Part shown: one piece after another, positions 36,201 through 44,385 of the stretch
How positions within the stretch are numbered: the first letter of the stretch is position 1
Layout of the letters: each line of letters starts with the position of its first letter
Source: Alistipes sp.
GTDB taxonomy: Bacteria > Bacteroidota > Bacteroidia > Bacteroidales > Rikenellaceae
Assembly (NCBI GenBank): GCA_017381935.1
Contig: JAFOBG010000021.1
Span: 36,257-100,256, forward strand
Reading direction: 5' to 3'
Length of the DNA: 64,000 nt
Position numbers and translations under genes: made by a program
Notes under the pieces: generated by a model
Told to the model about the DNA's origin: nothing
The model's database searches: none
What the model saw: only the letters and a program-made list of their open reading frames with translations

Positions 36201-36370
36201 TAGGTGGTGCTATCGGCTCTATCAAGAATTTTGACCCTGCAACAGGAGAGTTCGAGATTGACCAGCTTCACCCACTTGTAAACGATGCTTCAAGCCTCTG
36301 GCATTGGGAGCACTGGTTCACAGGTTGGACCTCTATTCCTAAGGTTACCGACTGCGTATTCGGAAACTAA
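33284..36370 (+). CDS. GLUG-repeat surface lipoprotein with fimbrillin-like N-terminus
   Basis: 1028 residues with lipobox MLASC. Residues about 40-290 resemble a fimbrillin-type beta-sandwich (YLTWEAGDELTLVHNG). From about 390 a repeat region starts (DGVEIIFAGHFDGQGNTISG). About eleven variants of a GGIVGYT-like glycine motif then recur every 50-70 residues, the mark of GLUG repeats that fold into a beta-helix. Such proteins act as adhesins or surface scaffolds. Codon choice is strikingly biased to GCT, GTT, ACT and GGT, as in strongly expressed genes, more so than in the metabolic genes nearby. It ends the operon; a hairpin terminator follows. Confidence 0.82.
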   Translation: MKKLLMLTAAVAMLASCSQDLTSDLDLNVNGTENNSSWSGEGILIEASAEDVTRVNTNVDGSVSYLTWEAGDELTLVHNGAAYIYVAQQAGRSSLFAPKDDANALTAVDATLPVAAFYNVASVDAATLSATFDIPAEQVEGELTNKLPLYAYSATTAVENGKVVITMKPLASVVEFELSASSSWNADSFQLGKSSRQLYTYASASALKVDAATGAIDLSTAVLGNTINVKLAAMHDFATKRSIEVIVPGVSNTVTSEVTEGEGDAAVTTTVTTHYAPVYHGKACVKLFKNGVENFRRTIWSAYTANGTTTVDERKHVHQPLKDILEGHKNGISTAADFKALADEVNYSVETLPAGTTFCNEDGVILLNNSISLAEYTNWLAIGQNASGNFDGVEIIFAGHFDGQGNTISGLSIDYNYADHQHKYTKYDGSEDTILCASAGLFGVAANCASIKNLTVEGNIVLNYSIPAGVDSYWNYVAGIVGQAYGARLENLTNKVTITSGPAHNNKTRFGGVVGRVCADAEVYIEKLTNEVDHNLSQGTGAAAWEFIGGGTIGMVADGSAFDLEIVDVTNNGKLTVVSSGYANVGGVCGYITRSAEKDGIFENWVNNGDIVISSQTGMCLGGVVGQARHYELLECENNGSITIGEGCPETIECNIGGIVGYTNGRNTSANGEVYITDCVNNGEIKIDKNIIPFVGGIVGYTTQPVTVEGCVNKANVSVHLTNTNAFHVGGIVGKNGVNSNTVKDGVQVYDCTNEGDISGYTETTESTGGWLYVGGCFGSCYGGASSDALPAAWGTVGCVVDGCVNKGKVRALGGAKFRVGGISGLLNRTDITNCTNEGTVTNERTPLYKEEFFGGIVGFAENGSYGNILGCTNSGVVAYLMPTRSGTGEKTVANNYHATIGGILGRAKDALTKVTNCTFSGQVLGTNDKTHTWNADTGAWVAPTDFESRNFECRSAIVGACGKNFPISGCTVGGAIGSIKNFDPATGEFEIDQLHPLVNDASSLWHWEHWFTGWTSIPKVTDCVFGN

Positions 36371-36384
36371 TAACTACGCTTAAT

Positions 36385-36420
36385 AACAAAGAGGGTCTTC
36401 GAAAGAAGGCTCTCTTTTGT
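36385..36420 (+). terminator. Terminator of the susC-GLUG operon
   Basis: ACAAAGAGGGTCTTC, loop GAAA, GAAGGCTCTCTTTTGT, with the T-run inside the right arm; 15 bases after the GLUG gene stop. Confidence 0.75.
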
Positions 36421-36440
36421 GTCTGTAGTATTTACTATAT

Positions 36441-37062
<622 letters not shown>

Positions 37063-37082
37063 ATTTAGGCTCTAAAGCGGTG

Positions 37083-37113
37083 CAAAGATAGGGTATTTTT
37101 TTGACTTTACAAA
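37083..37113 (-). promoter_or_regulatory. tRNA-Thr promoter
   Basis: On the minus strand TTTG (37110-37113), a 19-base spacer, and TATCTTTG (37083-37090): a perfect consensus 20 bases upstream of the tRNA. Confidence 0.85.
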
Positions 37114-37161
37114 TTTTTACTTAAAAAATACACTGAAAAACATTGGCGTTGGTAAAGATAA

Positions 37162-37302
37162 AATTCCATAATTAGAAATGAATATTACTATTGGTACAGT
37201 GATCTATATAATCTGAATGGTACATACGACTCTGGAAGTATTACTTTCAGCACAAATGATAGCCTAAATTCTACTGTGTGGACAGGTATTATTGTATCAT
37301 AA
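37162..37302 (+). pseudogene. C-terminal remnant of a surface protein gene
   Basis: A 46-codon open stretch with no start codon of its own, ending in TAA at 37300-37302. It reads like the end of a secreted beta protein (NEYYYWYSDLYNLNGTYDSG, then ITFSTNDS and a final TVWTGIIVS). The frame is closed upstream at 37159 and no ATG precedes the beta-like part. It lies just behind the tRNA-Thr promoter and 59 bases before peptide B. That repeats the arrangement of a surface lipoprotein followed by peptide A, and suggests the 5' part was lost. Low-complexity chance coding is possible. Confidence 0.4.
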
Positions 37303-37361
37303 CCAGGAGTTTCGACATATTACAATAACTTAGTACTAACACGAAAGTAAATTTTAAGATT

Positions 37362-37484
37362 ATGAGCAAATATACAACACCTACAATAATATCCTGCCGA
37401 ATATGGGTTGAATTGGGTTTCTCCCTTAGCAACGAGTCCTTCACAAATGGAGATGGAGAGGTAGATGCAGGATGGGAATACTAA
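37362..37484 (+). CDS. Small peptide B (40 residues), related to peptide A
   Basis: A 40-codon ORF: MSKYTTPTIISCRIWVELGF, then SLSNESFTNGDGE, with an acidic, aromatic end (AGWEY). Its residues TTPTIISCRIWVELGFSLS align without gaps with the same stretch of peptide A at 33117. The shared pattern is T-x-P-x-[VI], then E-x-G-F-[AS]-[IL]-S. It stands alone between the remnant at 37162-37302 and threonine dehydrogenase. No signal peptide. Function unknown. Confidence 0.6.
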   Translation: MSKYTTPTIISCRIWVELGFSLSNESFTNGDGEVDAGWEY

Positions 37485-37646
37485 TTATTAATACTCTGTA
37501 GGAGTATAGATTTTTAAGGCAAGATGTATAAATCGGTATTCTGTATCAATTTGCATATCTTGCCTTAAAAAGTTGATTTTAGTGATATTTTTTTGCAAAA
37601 AAATTACTAACTTGCCGAAAATTTACAGATATACTCATATTTTAGT

Positions 37647-38597
37647 ATGAAAAAGATTCTTATAGTTGGTGCCGGCGGCCAAATCGGTTCTGAGTTGGTA
37701 CCTTATTTGCGCTCTGTGTATGGCTCTCACAATGTTGTTGCAACAGATGTTAGAGAGTGTAGAAATCTCGCAGAGGATGGACCTTTTGAGGTTCTGGATG
37801 CACTCAACCCAACAAACATGGCCTCTGTCGTTGCTCGTTACAACATCGACACTATCTTCAACCTCGTTGCTCTGCTCTCTGCAGTAGGCGAGCGTAACCC
37901 TCAGATGGCTTGGGGTGTTAATATGGGTGCTCTGCTCAACGCATTGGAGGTTGCTCGTCAGCACAACTGCGCCGTATTTACCCCTTCATCTATCGGTGCT
38001 TTTGGACCTACATCTCCTAAAGATGGAACTCCGCAGGATACCATTATGCAACCAACAACTATCTACGGTATTTGTAAGGTTACAGGTGAGCTTTTGAGCA
38101 ACTACTACTCTCAGAAGTATGGCATTGATACTCGTTCTCTCCGTTTCCCAGGCATTATATCAAACAAGACTCTACCTGGTGGCGGCACAACAGACTACGC
38201 TGTAGAGATCTTCTACGAGGCTATTCGCACAGGCAAATATACTTGCGCAGTACCGAGTGATGTATATATGGATATGATCTATATGCCTGATGCCCTGCGT
38301 GCAATTGTAGAGTTGATGGAGGCTGACCCTGCAAAGCTCATTCACCGCAACAGTTTTAACGTAGCCTCAATGAGTTTCACTCCTGAGATTATTGCAGCCG
38401 AGATTAAGAAACATATTCCAGACTTTACTATGGACTACGATATCGACCCTATAAAAGACCAAATCTCTCGCAGCTGGCCTAACTATCTGGATGATAGCTG
38501 CGCTCGAGAGGAGTGGGGTTGGAAACCGAAGTGGGATCTTGAACTTACAGTTGCAGACATGCTTGAGGCTATTCGTTACAAATTAGCACACCATTAA
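37647..38597 (+). CDS. SDR-type L-threonine 3-dehydrogenase / NAD-dependent epimerase-like
   Basis: 316 residues of the extended SDR fold. GAGGQIG (8-14) binds NAD, TPSSIGAFGP (112-121) supplies the catalytic serine/threonine, and IYGICK (139-144) gives Tyr140 and Lys144. The overall length and the start MKKILIVGAGGQIGSELVPYL match the GalE-like threonine dehydrogenases of Bacteroidota, Flavobacterium and Cupriavidus. These convert L-threonine to 2-amino-3-oxobutyrate, which a 2-amino-3-ketobutyrate CoA ligase (not in this window) splits to glycine and acetyl-CoA. A UDP-sugar epimerase is less likely. Monocistronic, with a terminator at 38602-38632. Confidence 0.85.
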   Translation: MKKILIVGAGGQIGSELVPYLRSVYGSHNVVATDVRECRNLAEDGPFEVLDALNPTNMASVVARYNIDTIFNLVALLSAVGERNPQMAWGVNMGALLNALEVARQHNCAVFTPSSIGAFGPTSPKDGTPQDTIMQPTTIYGICKVTGELLSNYYSQKYGIDTRSLRFPGIISNKTLPGGGTTDYAVEIFYEAIRTGKYTCAVPSDVYMDMIYMPDALRAIVELMEADPAKLIHRNSFNVASMSFTPEIIAAEIKKHIPDFTMDYDIDPIKDQISRSWPNYLDDSCAREEWGWKPKWDLELTVADMLEAIRYKLAHH

Positions 38598-38601
38598 AAA
38601 C

Positions 38602-38632
38602 AATAAGAGCCATCCTAAGGGTGGCTCTTATT
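38602..38632 (+). terminator. Terminator of threonine dehydrogenase
   Basis: AATAAGAGCCA / TGGCTCTTATT stem with loop TCCTAAGGG, five bases after the stop. Confidence 0.8.
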
Positions 38633-38670
38633 ATATACTCCGACTGTCCTCTGCCGAACCTAATCTAATA

Positions 38671-39045
38671 TCAACTCAATTGGCTTTTACGCTCAGAGGG
38701 CACCTCTTCTGCCATTGAGCTTTGGAGTTGTACCATTTTTAACACCGCATCACACTCTAAAGCGGGTGCTATGGTATAGTCTATCGGCATATTCCACTGT
38801 ATCTGCAGAGATAGTAGTGATGTGGCAATTTCGTGATTATACTCTCTTGTGATTACAATCGTGCAATCGACATCTGTATATTCTGCAAAGAATAGTGCTC
38901 CGAGAGCCAACTGAAAAGAGGGCACATACTTAACCACTATATTTTCATCAGTACAACCGTTCTGCTTAAGGCAAGTTAAGGCTGACCATATATCGAGCCC
39001 CTGCTCAGCTACAACGCCTACTTTTATCTCCGATGGTGAAATCAT
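38671..39045 (-). CDS. Degenerate lumazine-synthase-like protein
   Basis: 124 residues, against about 155 for 6,7-dimethyl-8-ribityllumazine synthase (RibH). The order of elements is RibH-like: IKVGVVAEQGLDIWSAL followed by a helix (LTCLKQNGCTDENIVVKYVP for the usual alpha helix and VPGAFELP), then TIVITREYNHEI where RibH has GxVIRGxTxHFDYV. The phosphate-binding and catalytic signature is not recognisable apart from one histidine, and the C-terminal arginine region is lost. Position between a TPR gene and recF/DUF721 matches where ribH sits in related genomes as I recall, so this may be a ribH that lost catalysis. A bona fide ribH should exist elsewhere. Confidence 0.55.
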   Translation of the reverse strand: MISPSEIKVGVVAEQGLDIWSALTCLKQNGCTDENIVVKYVPSFQLALGALFFAEYTDVDCTIVITREYNHEIATSLLSLQIQWNMPIDYTIAPALECDAVLKMVQLQSSMAEEVPSERKSQLS

Positions 39046-39063
39046 ACGCTATTATCTATTTAA

Positions 39064-39088
39064 AAGGTCGGCAAAATTGCCGACCCTT
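39064..39088 (-). terminator. Terminator of the TPR gene
   Basis: AAGGTCGGCAA / TTGCCGACCCTT stem on the minus strand, between the TPR gene stop at 39111 and the lumazine-synthase-like start at 39045. It would limit read-through into that gene. Confidence 0.75.
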
Positions 39089-39110
39089 ATAAAACTATGT
39101 CGGTATTTGA

Positions 39111-39791
39111 CTACAAAGAGCCTACAACCTTCTCAGCCTCACGAGCCTCAGTTGACATTGCATAGTCAGCCTTAAGGATATCGAGACACTTCTGAGCCTC
39201 CTCCTTGTTACCAAGAGCTGCATAAGCAAGTACCTGCTTGTAGAGGAAAAGTGGAGCTGTATAGATGTTCTTAGAAGCCGCAACAGCCTTCTTATAGAGA
39301 GCTACAGCAGCCTCATACTCGCCCTTCTCAACAGCAATATCACCACGTAAACCGAGGTTCTGAGCATTTACAACCTCAGCAGCCAACTCATTAACAGTAT
39401 CGTACATAGCAAGATACTTCTCTGCATTCTCCAAGTCGCCTGTGCGGAGGTAACAGATACCTGCATAGTGCTTTGCAAGGTTACCTGCAGGAGTTGAGCC
39501 ATACTGCTCTACTACATCGAGGAAACCTGCGCCATTATCATCACCGTTAAGAGCAAGTACGAAGTCAGGGTTCTCAACACCGAAACGCTCCTGAGCCTCA
39601 ACAATCATCTCTGATGCCTTCTCAGCATTACCGTCGATAATAACACTCTTATAGAAGTAACCAGCGACAACAACAATTACAACGGCCAAAAGGCCAACCA
39701 TTACATACTTTCCGTTCTCCTGAAAGAACTTCTCAGTTTTACCAACAGCCTCGGCAACAACTACCTCCTGCTGATTCTCATTTTTTGCCAT
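39111..39791 (-). CDS. Membrane-anchored tetratricopeptide repeat protein
   Basis: 226 residues. A short cytoplasmic N-terminus is followed by one membrane helix (about 28-48, YVMVGLLAVVIVVVAGYFY) and then TPR-like helical pairs (AKHYAGICYLRTGDLENAEK, GDIAVEKGEYEAAVALYKKA). It resembles YfgM-type TPR_21 proteins, which act as periplasmic chaperone or adaptor proteins at the Sec translocon. It carries its own terminator. A -7-like TACTTTTG box lies at 39845-39852 on the minus strand, without a clear -33. Confidence 0.8.
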   Translation of the reverse strand: MAKNENQQEVVVAEAVGKTEKFFQENGKYVMVGLLAVVIVVVAGYFYKSVIIDGNAEKASEMIVEAQERFGVENPDFVLALNGDDNGAGFLDVVEQYGSTPAGNLAKHYAGICYLRTGDLENAEKYLAMYDTVNELAAEVVNAQNLGLRGDIAVEKGEYEAAVALYKKAVAASKNIYTAPLFLYKQVLAYAALGNKEEAQKCLDILKADYAMSTEAREAEKVVGSL

Positions 39792-39951
39792 AATTTAGTC
39801 TATTTATTTTGTTAATTTTTTTGTTAGTCTTTCTCTTCAAACTGCAAAAGTAAGATTTTTTAATCAATAATCCACCATTTAGAGACTTTTTTTTGAAATT
39901 TATCATTTATTCAGTATAATTTAGTAACTTTGACAGCAGAAAATATATCCT

Positions 39952-41040
39952 ATGTACCTAAAAAAGTTATCGTTAATAAACTTTAAGAATCTCGCTCAAC
40001 AGGAGATTTTGTTAGATAAAAGCATCAACTGCTTTGTGGGCGACAATGGCACCTGCAAGACCAATATTGTCGATGCTGTGCACTATCTTTCCATGTGCAA
40101 ATCGGCAATCGGCATGAGCGACACTCAGTGCGTTTTACATGGTGAGAACTTCTTTGTCATAGATGGTCAGTACGAGAACGAGAGTGGCAGAAACGAGCAG
40201 ATTGTCTGCACCTATAATCGCGGTGTTCAAAAGGTTATCAAGCGTAACGGCAAGGCATACGAGCGTTTTTCCGACCATGTGGGCTTAATCCCTGCAGTCA
40301 TTGTTTCGCCTGCTGATTCAATGCTTATCAGCGATGCGGCAGAGGAGCGCAGACGATATATCAACGCCTTTATCAGCCAATTCGACAGAGAGTACCTCTC
40401 TGCAATGATTCGCTACAATGCAGCCCTTGCAGAGCGCAATAAGTTTCTTAAGATGTCGTCTGACGAACAGATGCTGCTTATCTATGATATGCAGTTAAAT
40501 TCGGCTGCTCAGACAATATTTATGCGTCGCAAGGAGATGATTGAAAAGTTGCAACCTATCGTAGCTCAATATTATAGATTACTATCCGCAGACCGTGAGC
40601 AGGTAACTCTTGACTATCGCTCCGAGTTGTTAGACACTCCACTTGACGCACTGCTTGCTGCCTCACGAGAAAAAGACCTTATCTTGGGCTATACCACATC
40701 CGGGATACACCGTGATGATATTGCCTTTACAATCGGTGATGTACCACTCAGAAAGTATGGCTCGCAAGGTCAGCAGAAGTCATTTATCATTGCCCTCAAA
40801 CTCGCACAGTACAGAATTATTGCCGAGCAAACAGGTAAGACCCCTATCCTACTGCTTGACGATGTATTTGATAAACTTGACGAGAGCCGAGTTGCCGAGC
40901 TTATCTCGATTGTTGCAAGTGAGCAGTTTGGACAGATAATAATTACCGATTGTAGCCATGAGCGTATGGAGCGTCTTCTTAAAAATAGCGGAGCAAATTA
41001 TAAGCTCTTCGACGTTACTTACGGAAAAGTTATAGAGTAA
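39952..41040 (+). CDS. recF: DNA replication/repair protein RecF with altered Walker A
   Basis: 362 residues of the SMC-like RecF ATPase that loads RecA at single-strand gaps with RecO and RecR. The N-terminus LKKLSLINFKNLAQQEI is typical. The signature GSQGQQKS and Walker B PILLLDDVFDKLDESR are intact. The Walker A loop reads GDNGTCKTN (30-38): the invariant glycine just before the lysine is Cys35 (codon TGC in place of GGN). All else looks functional, so this is either a tolerated variant, a loss-of-function change or a sequencing error. It is co-transcribed with the DUF721 gene, which starts one base after its stop. Confidence 0.9.
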   Translation: MYLKKLSLINFKNLAQQEILLDKSINCFVGDNGTCKTNIVDAVHYLSMCKSAIGMSDTQCVLHGENFFVIDGQYENESGRNEQIVCTYNRGVQKVIKRNGKAYERFSDHVGLIPAVIVSPADSMLISDAAEERRRYINAFISQFDREYLSAMIRYNAALAERNKFLKMSSDEQMLLIYDMQLNSAAQTIFMRRKEMIEKLQPIVAQYYRLLSADREQVTLDYRSELLDTPLDALLAASREKDLILGYTTSGIHRDDIAFTIGDVPLRKYGSQGQQKSFIIALKLAQYRIIAEQTGKTPILLLDDVFDKLDESRVAELISIVASEQFGQIIITDCSHERMERLLKNSGANYKLFDVTYGKVIE

Positions 41041-41041
41041 T

Positions 41042-41332
41042 ATGAAACGTACTGACCCTCAACCAATTGGAGAGTTGCTTGACAAACTATTCAAGAGCCC
41101 CGACATAGCTGTCAAAATAGCCGAAGGTGCACTGCCTGACACTTGGCGCAAAGTGGTTGGACCTCTTGTTGCCGAGCAGACAAGACAGGTCCGTTTTATC
41201 AAAGGAACTCTATATGTACACGTTACATCAGCTGTCATTCGTACCGAGCTGATGATGCAAAGAGCCGCCCTTGTAAAAGCCATAAATAACCATACAGGTT
41301 TCGACATTGTAAAGCAGGTTGTCGTACAATAA
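41042..41332 (+). CDS. DUF721 (DciA-like) protein
   Basis: 96 residues of the DUF721 family. Conserved parts are WRKVVGPLVAEQTRQVRF and GTLYVHVTSAVIRTELMMQR near the middle and end. Related DciA proteins load the replicative helicase in bacteria without DnaC; short Bacteroidota versions beside recF are usually annotated only as DUF721. The gene follows recF with one intervening base, so translation is probably coupled. Confidence 0.85.
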   Translation: MKRTDPQPIGELLDKLFKSPDIAVKIAEGALPDTWRKVVGPLVAEQTRQVRFIKGTLYVHVTSAVIRTELMMQRAALVKAINNHTGFDIVKQVVVQ

Positions 41333-41490
41333 TCTTCCACCATAAATCGCTGATTTACACTATTTTACAACAGATATAGTAAAATGGTGTATTTTTTTTA
41401 TCAAATTTATCCCTAAAAACCGAATTTTTTGTCGTATCTTGCACCGTTAAAGTGAGATAACAATATTAATATATATCTAATTGCATTTTT

Positions 41491-44319
41491 ATGAAAAAAT
41501 TTACTTACGTTTTGTCTCGTCTTGCAGCAGTAATTGCAGCATTTGCAATGATTGCTTGTATAGATGGCACAACAGATGAGAATGATCCAAACAATCCTCA
41601 AGAGCCAGAGAATCCGGATCAGCCAACTACTGAGATTGTCAGCGAAATGGCAGCAGAGCTTGTTGAAGTAGGAACTTCAACTGCTAAAATCAAGCTTACA
41701 ACTAAGAACATTACCCAGTATGCTTATCTTAAGGAGAAGAAAGATGCTGACTTTTCAGCTGACATTATCTTTGCAACCGGTGTAAAGGGTAAGTGTACAG
41801 ATGGTCAGAATGTTATTACCGTAACAAACCTCAACCCATCATCTAACTATGTGATTATCTTCACAGGTGCAACAGTTGACGAGGAGTTCCACCCTGAGCT
41901 TGTAAAGGTTGAGCTTACAACCGAGGGCTTTACAGAGGAGCTTACATTCTTCGACATTGACTACAAATCAGTTGCAGCTCACCTCAACTATCCACACGAT
42001 AAGGTTCAGCCTGAGAACGTCGTTAAGTGGGGTATCTGTGAGATTCCTATATATAACACAAACACCTACACTCAGTCTGATGCTGATATGATCAACCTCA
42101 ACGACAGCGCATGGCATAACTACATCACTGATGACACTACATGGCGCTTCAGCGAGCTTGACAGCTATCTTGATCAGGACCCTAACAATCCTGACGCAAC
42201 AGCAATGTACTCTCCAATTGTTCCTGGTCAGCCTATGTACCTAATGCTTGGTGAGTTTGCAATGGATAAGACTAACCACTGGGGCTGGGGCGATGGTTAC
42301 TATGCACCTCTCTTTGATGATACTAACTATTGGATGGACGTTAACATGGGTAAGAAGCCAAACCAGGCTGAGTACTGGAGTGGTTACTATCGTCGTGAGT
42401 TCTTCGAGTCTAAGGCCCCTACTAAGATGAGTGCAAAGCCTGAGGTTAAGATGAACCTTACTCCTCGTGGCGGTACAATCACTATCACACCAAACGATAA
42501 GATTTACGCATTCTGCTACGCTATCGTTGCTCCTGATTTGTATCTTGAGATTTTGCCACTTCTCAACAACAAGTCAAGCTACATGCAGTGGTATATTACC
42601 TCATACCACTCATTTATGAGCGGTGTATCTATGATAGGTTATGGTGAGACTACAGTTGTTCTTGACGACCTCTTCCTTTGGGGTATGGAGCGTGGTGTAA
42701 ACTACTCTCTATATATCACCTCTTTGGGCGATGAGAATGGTTCAAAGCAGTCATTCATGACTCAGACTTTCAAGTTACCAAATCCAACAAAGGCTCCTTC
42801 AACTATCGAGGTTAACGGCATCAAGAACCCTACAGGAGATGATGTTTACAATCAGGTATGGTTCAACATCAAATGTACCAGCAAGGATGCTCTGAAGGTT
42901 AAATACATTGCAAACTACGAGCGTGAGTGGATGGCACTCTACAACATGTACATCAAAGCCGGATATTCAGAGGCTGAGGCTCATGACTTTATCATCGACC
43001 AGTACGGTGTTGAGTTCTCTTCAGCAGAGGTTGCAGCTATCAACTCTGACGAGGGCTTCCGTATCAGCCTTGACAGCCGTGCAGATGCAAATACAATTCT
43101 CGGTGTTCGTGTAATGAACGACGAGGGTAGCATCAGCACTAAGTTGGGCCAGAATAGAACAATCAAGGAGCCTGCAGACACTCCTGTACAGTCAACTCTC
43201 TTTGACGAGCTTAAGGGTGAGTGGACAGCTACCACTACTATCCAATATACACACTGGCACTACTGTAAGACTCCAAAGGATGAGGCTCACAGAAATAGCG
43301 ACGAGTGCGGTAATCCAAAGGATAGCGACGAGCACAACTACCAGGTTACAACTACACAGTCAATCTCAAGCAAGGTTGTTATCGGTGAGGTTGGCTACGA
43401 GCAGACTCTGCCTGAGCATGTTTACGAGCTCTTCTTTGCCTCTTCAACTCTTAAGACTAAGGAGGAGGTAGATGCCGTATATAATCAGTTCAAGACTACT
43501 GTTGATGACTTCAACGCTCATGTTCGCGGTCAGAACCGTCTGCTTTGTCAGGGCTTTGCTCTTGAGTATGACTCAGACTTGATAACTTGCCCTACTCCTG
43601 AGCACAATGACAAACCGGATGGTACATACCCTACTAAGTATGCTTCACCTTACGACCTGTTTATCGCAGATGGCGAGACTTACTCTGCATACAACTATGA
43701 GTCTCCTGTATTCGACTTCGGTCCTAAGTGGTATCTTGAGATTGCAGCAGACGGAACTGTTACTGCTCCATTCAACACTGCATACTTCTCACCTATGTCT
43801 CAGTGGACAGACTATGTATATCAGTTTGTAGGTGCAAATGGTACTTACTCACTCCCATACATGGTTGACGCAAGCGGCAAGGCTGTAAACGGCCACTTCC
43901 CTGTTACTATCTCTGCAGATAAGAACACTATTACCATCAACCCTGTAAATCATACATTTACAGTAACAAACACTGATGGTTCTACATCTACTATTACTGA
44001 CAAGTTCTACCCTAATATCGCTCGTGATTATAGCGGTTCATATCAGTTCTACGGTAGTATTGTAGCTCCAATTGTTCTTACCCGTGGCTACAACGCTAAC
44101 GCAGCTGTTCAGAGTGCCGAGGTTGCTACCACAACTAAGGCTGTTAAGGGTGAGGTTGAGTCTATCTATGAGTATAAGACTCGTCAGACTCCTAAGAGCC
44201 GTACAGCTCTCCCTGCAACTGCTGTTGCTCCAATCAACAAGGTTGACTACAAGCTGTTGACAGTTGAGCAGTACAAGTCAAACTGCAATGATATTAACGC
44301 TAAGCGTTATAACAAATAA
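41491..44319 (+). CDS. Large surface lipoprotein of unknown function (942 residues)
   Basis: Signal sequence and lipobox (AMIAC, Cys23), then an acidic Asn/Pro/Glu-rich linker (DPNNPQEPENPDQP) as in surface-exposed Bacteroidota lipoproteins. Residues about 50-140 look like a fibronectin type III-like module (VEVGTSTAKIKLTTKN ... LNPSSNYVIIFTGA). The rest is beta-rich with many aromatic residues (HWGWGDGYYAP; YWSGYYRREFF). A Cys/His/Asp-rich insert near 590 (HYCKTPKDEAHRNSDECGNP) could bind metal. A closing barrel-like segment lies at about 690-870. I recognise no named family. Codons are of the GCT/GTT/ACT-rich type seen in the GLUG gene. An intercistronic hairpin at 44333-44365 separates it from the thioredoxin-like gene. 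Confidence 0.75.
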   Translation: MKKFTYVLSRLAAVIAAFAMIACIDGTTDENDPNNPQEPENPDQPTTEIVSEMAAELVEVGTSTAKIKLTTKNITQYAYLKEKKDADFSADIIFATGVKGKCTDGQNVITVTNLNPSSNYVIIFTGATVDEEFHPELVKVELTTEGFTEELTFFDIDYKSVAAHLNYPHDKVQPENVVKWGICEIPIYNTNTYTQSDADMINLNDSAWHNYITDDTTWRFSELDSYLDQDPNNPDATAMYSPIVPGQPMYLMLGEFAMDKTNHWGWGDGYYAPLFDDTNYWMDVNMGKKPNQAEYWSGYYRREFFESKAPTKMSAKPEVKMNLTPRGGTITITPNDKIYAFCYAIVAPDLYLEILPLLNNKSSYMQWYITSYHSFMSGVSMIGYGETTVVLDDLFLWGMERGVNYSLYITSLGDENGSKQSFMTQTFKLPNPTKAPSTIEVNGIKNPTGDDVYNQVWFNIKCTSKDALKVKYIANYEREWMALYNMYIKAGYSEAEAHDFIIDQYGVEFSSAEVAAINSDEGFRISLDSRADANTILGVRVMNDEGSISTKLGQNRTIKEPADTPVQSTLFDELKGEWTATTTIQYTHWHYCKTPKDEAHRNSDECGNPKDSDEHNYQVTTTQSISSKVVIGEVGYEQTLPEHVYELFFASSTLKTKEEVDAVYNQFKTTVDDFNAHVRGQNRLLCQGFALEYDSDLITCPTPEHNDKPDGTYPTKYASPYDLFIADGETYSAYNYESPVFDFGPKWYLEIAADGTVTAPFNTAYFSPMSQWTDYVYQFVGANGTYSLPYMVDASGKAVNGHFPVTISADKNTITINPVNHTFTVTNTDGSTSTITDKFYPNIARDYSGSYQFYGSIVAPIVLTRGYNANAAVQSAEVATTTKAVKGEVESIYEYKTRQTPKSRTALPATAVAPINKVDYKLLTVEQYKSNCNDINAKRYNK

Positions 44320-44332
44320 TTGAAGTACAACA

Positions 44333-44365
44333 CTCAGAAACTCTCCATTACGGGGAGTTTCTGAG
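44333..44365 (+). terminator. Intercistronic hairpin, possible attenuator
   Basis: CTCAGAAACTCTCC, loop ATTAC, GGGGAGTTTCTGAG: a perfect or near-perfect 14-base stem without a T-tract. It lies between the 942-residue lipoprotein gene and the thioredoxin-like gene. It could partly terminate or stabilise the upstream message. Confidence 0.55.
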
Positions 44366-44385
44366 CGTATCTGAACCTTAATAGT

